Made by a program: the position numbers and the translations under genes. DNA of 64,000 nt from Apostichopus japonicus (Eukaryota; Echinodermata; Holothuroidea; Aspidochirotida; Stichopodidae), in contig NC_092568.1 in NCBI RefSeq assembly GCF_037975245.1, forward strand, positions 1,984,001 to 2,048,000, read 5' to 3'. This document shows, piece after piece, positions 37,301-49,300 of the stretch. Each line of letters starts with the position of its first letter. Positions within the stretch are counted from its first letter, which is position 1. Under the pieces are notes generated by a model that saw only the letters and a program-made list of their open reading frames with translations, did not search any database and was not told where the DNA came from.

Positions 37301-40300
37301 GCAAGAAAAAAAAAAGGTTCAGTAAATAGTAAATGTCTGTATTGCTTTTTTGGATGAAAGCATGGGGGTGCAGGCTTCTACTGTGTGTGTCCTGTATGAT
37401 GTAGCTAAAAACATAGATGTGTTTAAAGATATGTATGGTAGACTCTTATTTCAGTCAGTTAGTCTTCTGATGCTAAAATAAGACAGTATTTGGAAAATTT
37501 GTTATTAGTTAGTTTTAGGTAGAGAATGAAGGGAGTGAAGTTATTCTATTTTCTCACTCACAAATAAAAAGTAAAAAAAAAATGAAATGTGATTGTTAGG
37601 ATCCTGTAACAACAATGTTAGAATGTGTGTCAAAAATGGGGGATTATCAATCAAATTCCAGCCTTTTTAATTCGATTATGTGAAAAAAGTGTTTTGTTTT
37701 GGATTTGAAAACAGAAATGATGAATGTGTTTGGTAACAGTGGTACTAAAACATAATAAGCATTCCTTGTCAGATGTAAGAGAAATTGAATATATTTTGCT
37801 ACGGTTTAGAGTTTGTCCGAGTGTATCACGTCCTTGCACTATTCATGTTTCTCCCTTTTTCATTTTCTCGTTATCCTAATAAACCATTGTTTTCTCTCTC
37901 CTCTTTGTCTAATCACCATTGTTTTAGATGCCAGCTGATGCAGCTGCACCTCAAAAAGTATGATATGTAAAGAAAAAAATATGGATATGCATAAAGCATG
38001 GTGCATTAATAATTAACCTGTCTTATTTAACTTTCATATAAGTGCTGGCATGCTGGGTTTCTTGTTTTTCATATTTGGTGCTCTGGTGCATAGACAAGCA
38101 TTAATCCCAATTAATAATATTAATAAATTATATTAATAGTGCCGATGACCTACTTTGTCCAAGTACATAAATAGTAAGGAAGAAGTCACGGATCACAGGA
38201 TGCTAAAGTTGCTAAGAAGTACTTCCTGAATTATTTAGTCTTTGATCTAGTCCTTCAAATGTCTGCTGAGTATTGAATCCCTTAAGCTTTTGAAGAGTGT
38301 TGGGGATACAGAAACAACCCCCTTATTCTCATGAAGAAGTCGGTTGAGGGCAGGGGACAGATTTCATGACTACTTTGGTTGAGCTATTTAGAATGAATTT
38401 TTTTGGTACATCTTGTACAAGAATTTTGGCTCAAGATGTTATGAAAGAAGGGGAGTGACAATTCTTCTGCGTAAAAACTTCACTCTTCTGTAAGTCCTCC
38501 ACTCTCAACGAAATGATATAACCAGACACATTTAAGTAAATTTATAGAAGCCCAAAAAAGTGAACAACATCTGAAAGAAGAATTGATTGATAATCAGGAC
38601 ATTACATTAGAATTAAACTTTTACAGCCTCCCTTAAGAAATCTATTCTTCAAAGACTATAATTATATTTGTTCAGTTGAGTTACCAGTGTTACCGTCACC
38701 TTCAAGACTTAACATTGAAAACTTTGTCTTTAAACTGTCCCTTATTGTTAAGTTGCTTGCTTCTTGTTTTAGAAAAACAAGCCAACACACTCCACCATCT
38801 AATGAGATTTTTAAATGAGAAATGTGGATGAGATCTTCCAGTGTTAAAATCATAATAATAATAATACTTATTTATATAGTGCATTATACTGGCGGTATCA
38901 ATGTGCTTTTACAAGAAACAAAAATACAGCAAATAAAGAACAAAATTTAAAGAAACAGAAAGGATCTGGCTAAAAAAAAAAGAAATTGGCTAATAGCCAT
39001 GATTTTTTTGTGATCTTGGTTTATAACTTCTCTTCTTACGGTTTTTACTGGAATTCCGGTTTATACTTGAATTCAAGTAGAGCCGATAGCCTTCAAATAT
39101 GGCCGCCAAACCTCAAATACAACACAATATTAGCTTTTTGGAGAATGGAGATAATATATGTCAGAATATTTACAGTATAAACACCTATGAATAATTTACT
39201 GCTTCACAGAAAACTTTATTTTTGCTCTTAAATGTTCAAAAATAAGTTTTGGTTTATAATCTGATGTATTTCAATAATCTTATGAAATGGTTTTGGTTTT
39301 TTGGTTTTTGCTTTTAGTGCTGAGCATTTAGTGAAATGTGCGGGGACTGCAGTATTAATCAAGGGGGCTTATTAGATTTGAAGATTTACAATGTTTAGTC
39401 GGACTGGTATGTCTCCAAATTGGTGTTGGCGTCAACAACCCCTCCCCATCCCTCCCCCAAAAAAGTAAAAGGAAAGCAAAACATTTTGTTCAAAAATTTA
39501 AAGGAAAGATGTCAAAAAATTTGACAGTGGAAAGTAATTTCTGATTTTCTGAATTTTAAGTGATATAAGCATGCCATACCGACTCACACATCTGAGACAA
39601 TTATATTTCTTTTATCATCCTGTGATTGGACAGTGAACGCTTGGTTAACGGAACAAGCTGAACGACTCTACAATGCAAACCGACAATTTTTTTTAACTTA
39701 GTTTGGCGCTGGGGTCTTACATTTATTTCTACTTTAGTGTTTGTTTGAACTTTTATAGCAACGAAGCATCATTAAAAGTAATATTACTCAACCCATATTT
39801 TCTTATTTGACATATGAACATTTTTTGCATGTTTCTATATTATATGCTTTACCTAAATGCAGCAGGCTTCTACTACCAGCAACTTAATTTCTTCCCCCCC
39901 CCCCCCACCCACTCGGTTACAACTTACTCCATCTCGAGTTACCCATTCTGCTCCATCTCTCTCCCCCACCTGTATTGCTTTCCTGGATTTGGTTACAGGA
40001 GGCTGCCATGTTGGGTAGTCAACAGGGCTTTATTGTTTAATTTTGTTGTTGGTTTTGGAGCAGAAGCAGTTTGTTCCATAATTTATGCGTGGATTGGAAT
40101 TAACCCCAGTATGTTATAATAGAAGTCTATACATCTGTCCAGTTGTCAACTTTCAAAATCCTGTAGAGAAGTAGTGAAGAATTTCGCCCAGTCACATTAC
40201 AGAACAGATTAGCCGACAAAGTCAAAGTTAACATGATCAAATAGCATTTTACCTGCTTTAGTATTTGGTCACAGTATTTTACACTAGAGCGGATCAGGTG

Positions 40301-43300
40301 TGCTGCAGTGGATCTTTCTGAGATTTTGCTGTTTTCTAAAAGAAAGGAAATAAATACTTTGCTTTGTACAGAGAACTCAGAAAGAAAGTGTGACCAAAAG
40401 CTCAATGTTTAGGTAAATTTGGAATTAAGGAATGTTAGCGAGCGAGATTTAGAAAACCATTTCAGCATGTCATAATTGGAGTTATGATAGGAGTAACACC
40501 CAAAAGCGACATTGTGAAAATATTCTGCCAAAATAGGAGAAATGAAATACTTATTTTATCACCTTGGTTTCCTTTTACAAAATTTAGTTAATTTTACATT
40601 ATTTGCATACTTGAGCTGTAACCCTATTTTTTTAAGTGCTTTTTGAATAACATTTTGCTTCTGTAATTAACCAGTTTGCTCTGGGTTGTGGTAGTTGATC
40701 ATATGTTTACTTGCTTTTTTTGCCTTGGCGATGGGAGGTCAATATTACTTTTAATTCTTTTATTTTAATTATTTTGGTATACAGAGGTAGCCAGGGATTA
40801 GCAGGTCCACCTCCAAGGTGGTTTGTTCTATTATGGCATTTTGCCACCTTGCTTCTCTTTTGATTGACTTTAAATGGATTGTAACGTTACACTTCAGTTG
40901 TGAATGGGTCTGGGCTGGCATTGAAGAATGCTATGCCATTAGATTGACCTTGATTAAGTTTATAGTGATATATGAAAGGTTGTTATTGGAATAGGATGTT
41001 ATAAATGTTCACACAGTTAGCACAGATACCACATAGATATAATTCTTGACCATGCAGCAAATCTGCCCTCTCCAATTCCCTTGTACAATGTGAATGCTTA
41101 GCGAATGTTATTGTTAAGGGCATAGTGACGTCCACATTCCTCCCCCTCCCATCCCCTCCCCCATAATATTGCATTATGAAGATTAAAGTTTACCAAAACT
41201 AAGGGTAAACATGTATTTTCAGATTGTGTTGACATAACTACTTCATTTGAGTCTTACTGGGACCATGTGTGGAAAGATAGTAAAGTTGTCTTCAATAGTG
41301 CACATGATACATGTTTATGATATTATGAACCACCCCCACCCCCTCTCCCACCTCTCTCCCTTCCCTTTCAGAAATGATTTCTTAACTGAGAAATGGTCTG
41401 CTCTTGAATCATATTATGTAATATGCAATACCAAGTCAGTATGTGGAAGGCATGTTGATTGCATTTTGATACGGTCATATGAAATTCACTCTATTTCTTC
41501 CAAACCCAAAACTTATGTAGATTGATATATCTGCATAAAATTGTTTGTATGTCTGTGTGTTTGTTTGTCTGGTCCGAATTCTTCAGACCTATTATTCGAC
41601 TTGACAAAGCATCCTCTCCAGTCAATGATTCTTGATGAAGAAATACGATATACAAAGGTTTCAAAACCACATGAGGAATAAACACATAACTATTTGCTAG
41701 AAATGCATCCACCTAGAGCATGTTACTCCATATAATTCACTTTTATCACTTCTACAAATATTAAAAGGAACGGTTTATTCTGTCAACCATGTTTGCATGA
41801 AGTCACCCACTCATAAGTTCATTTGGTCCATTCTTCCTCATCTATAACCGACACTCTTAAGTAGTTGAGGTGGGATGGGATATGAGAGGGGAAGGATGGA
41901 GGTGGGGGGTGGGGTGGGAGGGGGGTCAAAGGGAATAGAGGTGAAATATTGTGTATAATAGGAAATTTCACATCGGTTGGTAGAATTACATTTCAGTTTT
42001 GCATGTCTATGATTTGACTGCATGGATAGATCACAATATATATATATCAGTGACCTCACAATGAGCCTTAGCCTTATTCCTGTAGCAAGGTTACTTAGGT
42101 GATTAGTCATGAATATGCAACATTAGTGGAATGCACTTGCACCACATTGGTTGAGAAATCAGACATATAAAGTATCATAACCACTCTCGTCGTCATCCTC
42201 TTACAAAACCACCATTTTTAGAATTTGTGACAGAAAACATGACTTTCGTTTACATTCTCATCGGTGAAGAGTTTCAAACTTCAACTTTTTCGAGTTAGTT
42301 TGAATGTCAACGTCGGGTTTAGTTTTAAGAGCCACTCTTGATTCCAAGTGTCGTCAAGAAAAATGTCTACGTTGGAGTGACCAGGAACATTTTCTTCTAT
42401 CATCTGTCTTTTTGAGAAAAATATCCATTATTTGAGAATCCATGATTTTGTTCCATAAATCTTTATTAAAGAATTGTTTTATATCATCATTTGTATAGCC
42501 TGAACCAACTCCCCAGCAGTCCGCTGCCATCGATTCTCAGAACAAACGATTTGAGGAATTCTTCAAGAAACTAACCGGCGATGTAAGTTTGTAGGGATGT
42601 TTCACATGACTTTTTGGTATTTTTTTTTTAATTGATTTTTTCAATTGATTATTTTTAATTGATTTTTAATTAACTTTTTGGTATTATTTTTTTTAACTGA
42701 TTTTAATCAATTGCAGTTTATGCTTTAAAATATGTCTAACTTTTCAGCCATGTTTCATGCATATCTTATAGCTTGTTTAAAGTTCAATTTATACAGGTTG
42801 AATTTCTCTCCACACTGGCTGAAGATGTATTGTAGTTGTACTTAATATTTTTTCTCTCGACTTTGATTGTACGCCTGGCAACATATATATTATTTTCTAT
42901 TCCAGTACCAGTTTAATATTTTTCATGATAATTAGAATTCTGCGTTGTCATTTCGTACAGTGCGTTTAATGTTCCTCAGTGATATACCGCCCTCTGTTTT
43001 GGAGATTGATGTTTTGAAACATGCTAGGTAAAGACTGTCGTTAAATCTTTGTTTGACAGAAAAACAATATCAGCTCTGGGTTTTCTGAAAATATTTATTG
43101 TTATAGCTGTAGGAAGAAACCAGTTTATATTTATTTATATCTTTATATTTTTGTTTTTTGTTTTGTTTCTAGGACATGGAAGTAGATGCTTGGGAATTAC
43201 AGGAAGTCCTCAATGCTGCCATGAAGAAAGGTAAGCAATTTAACCTGGATTGCGCAAAACTTAAATGGACAGGTTAATTATCTAGCCTCAGCTGGGCTGG

Positions 43301-46300
43301 ACTCAGGTGGGTGAGACTCAGGTGGACCAGACTCAGATGGGCCAACCTCGGCTGGGCTAGGCTCAGGTGGACAATAATCTGTTGGTCCAGATTCAGATGG
43401 GCCAGACTAAGTTGGGCTATACTTAGGTGGACCAGACTCAGGTGGACCAGACTCAGATGGGCCAGACTCAGCTGGACCATACTCTGTTGGTCCAGATTCA
43501 GATGGGCTAGACTCAGCTGAACTAGACTCAGGTGGACCAGATTCAGGTTGATCAGACTCAGGTGGACCATACTCTGTTTGTCTAGATTCAGATGGGCCAG
43601 ACTCAGCTGGGCTAGACTCAGGTGGACCAGATTCAGGTGGACCAGACTCTGTTGGTCTAGATTCAGATGGGCCATAATCAGCTGGGCTATACTCAGGTGG
43701 ACCATATTCTGTTAGTCTTGATTCCGATGGGCCAGATTCAGATGGGCTCAAAGCAACTGGGCCAGAGTAAATTGCTCGTGATAATCAAAGTTTGTTATCA
43801 CTTGTCACCCTCTCTGCTGTCACTTTCTCATTCACTTTTACACATTTATCTAAAGACTGTACATCACATTTCACTCATTCTCTACCTTTAAAGATAATCA
43901 CTGTCATATATTTATCACATAGACATATTCACATCATCAGTGGACATACAGTACACTTTGTCATCCTCTATGCTGCCTCTTTTCTGTCACTTTTATATAG
44001 TAACATAAGAAATGTACATCACCTTTGAGTATTCTCTGCCATTATAGATAGTCAATGGCACATATTAATCACATGGATCCATCACATTCATATCATCAGT
44101 GAATATAAAGTACACTTTACACACTGATTGGTTTAAATGGAGCCTGTTTCACATAGTTATTGTGTTATAATCATGTACATAGTATTTAAGGAAGTGTGTT
44201 ACACTTGACATACTCCCTGATTTAAAGAGAGTCACAGTTACTTTTCATATCAGTGAATATAGATGACACTGTCCACACATTCTGCTTTAAAGGGAATCTG
44301 TTTCATGCAGTTTCTATGCTAAGCATGTTCATAACGTTAAAGGAAGTGTGTGACACTTTCAACACTGCATGGTTTATGTAACGTTGATATTAGATTATTG
44401 ATAGGCTTCTAGGTAAGCTTTTGGACAAATCTTCCACAATCCCCATCCCTCACCATCCTACTCTTTTTTCTTATGGAAATTCACAGAAGCGATATAACAT
44501 ATTTTTGGATTTCATATTACCAGTTGCCTAGCATGTCTGTCTTCTATCTTTCGTTAACATTTAAAATATCCGTTGGAAAAGTTAACATTCAGCAATGTCA
44601 AACATGTTCATGGTTATATTAATTAATTTGTAACTAATTGTCAACATTATATAATGTGTTGAACCTGCTTGCCATGACCAACACATTTGCAAATCATTCA
44701 AAATGTTGGATTTTCCCCCACAGTTCTTTTGTGGCAGAGATAGATTTGTCAATATTTATAATTGGAACCCAAACCACGAACGAAATACCAGTAATAAACT
44801 GAAGCCAAAACTTGTGAACCATGCGACGTTGATGATAAGTCACACTTTCAGTAACTGGTAAAATATTTTTCAATTTAATTAATAGTTTACTCCCTCAGCA
44901 TGACTCAACATCAGGAGAACAAAAAGAAAGCTTTTCATGATCATTTTAATTTCAATAACAATATTTGATTGAATCTCCAAATGAGGGTTTTGAATTAATT
45001 GTTGAACTGTAGGAGTGTATTAACTCAGGCAATGGGTAAGACATACAGATCCAATCTAGGATGTGGAGGGGGTGGTTAGGGGATGTACACCCCCCCCAAT
45101 CGTCCTTAAAACAACTTCATGAAGTAGTTATTAGCGATACCTTGCATTTAGACCTAATTATGGGCCAAATTTATAGACTAGCCTCAGAATGCACCATTTA
45201 ACTCATTAAGTTTGTTTTTCGTTTGCTGGGGAGGACCCCAGACCTCCCCCCTACAATACAGTAGGCTTCAAAGACCCTGGGACCACACCCTTCCTTTATT
45301 ACACCATGGATCCACCCCTGAAAGGAAGTGTGTTACGATGTAATATCCACTCGAAGATATAATGTTTAACAGCGACTCGATTACTCATTTTGTTCTTCTT
45401 TAAGTTATGTGCCTTATTTTTTATCATTCTATTTTTTTGTTGAAGATGGAGTGGAAGGTAGGTGCTGTGATTGTTGCATGTCTCCCTCTGTATAGAAAAG
45501 TCTTAGCAGATGCTAGCAATGTTCACTGGAAACAGCTCAGATTCAAGCTTTTATATGTCAACAACTTCTCATATTTCAGACACACCCTCCGGCTCCCTCC
45601 GAAAAATGCTCTCAATTCATCACATGCACCATCAATTTTATTTGCTTTCTTTTCATCAAGTTGTAAAAGTTGTAATTAAAGAATTTGTCTTGCGAAAAAG
45701 GGTCAAAATGCGAGGACCTTTGCTTACTACACTGTGCGATTCTAATTGTTTTATGCTGAGTGTAAATGAAAGTGAATTTTGTGGCTTTAAGATTAAACAT
45801 GGTTCATGCCAAGGTGTTTTCATTCAATCTTCCTTATTCATGCCCCCTCCCCCCAACCCAATCCCTCCTTCATCAACCATCAACTTCTGGTTATGAATGC
45901 AACCTATTTCAACTTGGTCTTTAGTATCCAAATCCTCAGGAGGGTACCACTTTGTTTGGACACCACTCTCTTTAATATTGGTGGAGCTGCACGTCAACAA
46001 ACGAGTATTGCGTCGTCATTGTTGGTAGTGGGATTATTTGTACATGCTTGTCTTGTGTATTAAACACCCTCTTCAAGCTTGGTGTTAGAACCAGATGAAA
46101 TGAAAGGATTTACAGACTGTATGATAAGTAAATAAGAAGGATAGTAATCCTATTTCAGAGGTATGGTGAGGTTCCAAAGTGCACTTACTGGAAGTTATTC
46201 TGTAATGTTCAATATGATTATAAACGATAACCAGGAACTACAGACAATAATTCAATATTCAAATTCAGTTAGAATACTCCTTCATACTTCTTTGTCAGCA

Positions 46301-49300
46301 GAAACAGTTGTTTTGATATATCTTATCAAAATGAAAACATAGACATCAGTTCTCCCTCCATCTCTCTTTCTCTCTCCAATAAGAAACAAAGAAATGACAA
46401 AACCCTTTTTGATCACCCTGCTACATTAAGATTTTATTATTGATTGAAATTTTAATAATATATCTGCAGTTTTGCATGTTATCAGAATCGAAATCCTTCA
46501 TGAATTGTAGCTGGCCCATTGCAATGTTTCCTAGTTGGCTGTAAAAATACTTAGCCCAATTGCAAAAATTTCCAGGCTTTTTTCAATTTTTTTTTTAATG
46601 TAATGTTAATAATTTAATGTTGCCAATTAAATTTTTTTTTTTTTTTTTTGGGGGGGGGGGGAACTTGTGGACAGAAAACAAAGCTTTATGAGGATTATGA
46701 AAGTAAACTTAACATTAAACTTGGCCAGGATTAGCCCAACAACGACACCACAATGTTCCTAGTCGGCAGTCATATGACCGTTTTCAGTGATGGCAGTGAT
46801 GTTAAAAGCAGTGATAGCGCAATGAAGTATTTACATGGCTGCTCTGTTGCTCACACATTAAAAGTTTTTGTAACTTATAGTTAGTGTCTATGTGTAACAT
46901 CACCTACCGTTAACTGATTTAATTTTTCCAGGAATCCATTGTTTTTTTTTAAATAATCCATATTTTTGGACATAGCTGATTTCCTCACCTGTTTGTTAGT
47001 GATAGAGTATATAGCTATACGTTGCTACAGAGAAAGCTCTGTAGATTTATTACTCAAATAAAGATTATATTTTCTTTTTTTCCCCAGTGTTTCTTTGTTT
47101 TCCTTCATGTTATTTGACCAGCTGTGTTAACCTTTCTTCAAAATTTGCTTCTGCGAAGTCCCCAATTGTTACCGTTTTTCATCCAAAGATGCAAATATTT
47201 GTGTATACCAGTTATTATTTGCATCATTGTATAAACTTTTCTTAGTTGTTAAGAGAATATTTCTATTGTTCAAAAAGTCATGCATAATAAGAATAAATCT
47301 AATACATGGCTAAATCTAATATGGCTAAATCTAAGGGCCATTACTTGATAGAGGTAGTACTGTGACTTTGCTTAATAATTATCAACCTGGTTGTGTGTGT
47401 CCAAAACTTTAATAAGCAGCTTTATCATTAATAACATAACTGCAATTATCTTTGGAATTGTTTTCTGAATATTTACTCTCCCAAAATAATAATGGTGGCC
47501 TGACCACAAGAACTGATGAACCAATATTCAACTGTATTTTTTAAGGTTGGCTACTTTCACTGCCACAACTTTTTAATTTTTAAAAAAAATATATTGTATT
47601 TTTGTCATTTTGTATGAAAAATTGATTGTATCTCCCACAATTTTCACAGCAGTTCTTGTTGGGACATATTTTAGTCAAGATTTGTGTTATATAAATGTTG
47701 AAATATGAAAATCCTCTTACAAGCCATGGATGGTTGATTCATTATTTTCTTTTTTTTTCCTTTTTCAGAACTTCACGGAGGATCTTTTTCGGTGGAATCT
47801 TGCAAGAGTATGGTAGCTTTGAGCGATGTATCCTTTACACTTATGAGCATGCTAAACCACAAACATATCTTCCTCCCTTCCTTCCTTTTCAATATTTGTG
47901 TAGTGCTTAATAAACTATTCACCTACAGACAGTTGTTATGCTCAAACTGATAAATTTTCCTGATTTTCCCCGAAAGGGAGCAAAAGAGTGCCTTGAGATA
48001 CTCGACTTCCTCTTCAAAATGGGAAAACTCTCAACCACTGTGACTTACAGTATCACGAGAAATGTATCTTCTCTTGAAAATACTCCCGGTGGAGTGACAC
48101 ATAGCTTGACGGAGGGGTGAAGGAGTGGGCAAAGGTGTTTTATGTTCTACTCTGCACCTACCCCACCACCGCCCTCATTTCCCATTCAAAGTATTAACCT
48201 TAACTGTTTTTTCCTAAGACTGACCGAAATGGAAAGCTTGGATTTGAAGAATTTGTTGATCTCTGGAGAGATCTTGTTAGATGGAGGGTAAGAATTTTTT
48301 TTTTTACCTCAAAGACAAATAGACCTCAGAATTGATATTTTATTCTTTAAAACCCTCACTGTTTTCTATTAAGTTTCTTTGTTTACAGCGATTTGTAAGT
48401 GTTTCTATATTGTTTATAGTTACTATTCTCGGTTTGATCATTTCCCTACCAGTCTTGTAGTTACCTTGGTATGATTAACGATTCTTTAAACCAGTGTTGC
48501 TATTGTTTTAACCTTTGTTATTGTTTCACTTCCTCTTTCTATTGTTTTCTTGTTCAGAATGTTTTCAAGAAGTTTGACAAGGATAACTCTGGTTCTTTCA
48601 GTACCGTTGTATAATTAAAGATCCTTAACGATGAACAAGTGTTGCTATTGTTTTACCTTTGTTATTGTTTCACTTCCTCTTTCTATCGTTTTCTTGTTCA
48701 GAATGTTTTCAAGAAGTTTGACAAGGATAATTCTGGTTCTTTCAGTACCCATGAGCTTAGGGCTGCTATGAGGAGCGTTGGTAAGATACTCTGACATCAT
48801 TAACACAGTTTCAGTTTCATTATATATTTGAATACTTTGAAAGAAAGTTCACACCCACGCACCTCACCAGTGGTAACCTCTCATATCTATTCAGCAAGTT
48901 CTTATCTCAGTTCTCTGTCTAAACATGTATATTATTCAAACAAAACCATGGTTTTAATATTAAGTCCAAGAACAGAACAATAAATTTCAAAAGAGTAAAG
49001 AAGAAGATTGAAGCCAGTGACCTTTAAAGAGTCAAGTCCTTGACTTGTAAATTTTGTTCCATTTTGTTTCCCAAGCTCAGGTTAGCCAATCCTTTGTTTG
49101 GTCTTTACAAAAAAAGGATTAATCTTGAAGGATTTGACAATATTTGATAAGTTTTTAATTGGTTTTTTTAAGTTTTATGACATATGTTGTATCAAACCGG
49201 AGGGTATTTTGAAGATGGTTGTCTGTAGTATTTACTTTATTCTGTATTCTGTATAACTTTTTTCTGTATTCTGACATGTTTCTGATTCTAACAGGAGAAT

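Larger units (their letters stand above)
37958..42498 (+). other. Calpain intron 11
   Basis: 4.5 kb without a recognised exon. It includes a repeat-like segment at 38849-38920, a poly-C run (39894-39906) and a G-rich tract at 41901-41927. The rest is AT-rich single-copy-looking sequence. Confidence 0.5.

Noticed and set aside
43274..43751. Minus-strand frames rich in ESGPPE and SLAHLNL, first taken as a repeat protein
   Set aside because: They arise from a 15-bp minisatellite inside an intron. Several frames on both strands stay open for the same trivial reason.
43287..43770. Possible CRISPR-like array
   Set aside because: The units are contiguous 15-bp repeats without spacers, in a eukaryotic intron.
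48558..48606. Alternative genuine copy of exon 16
   Set aside because: It lacks the second half of the EF-hand and runs into a stop. Only the copy at 48702 continues in frame.
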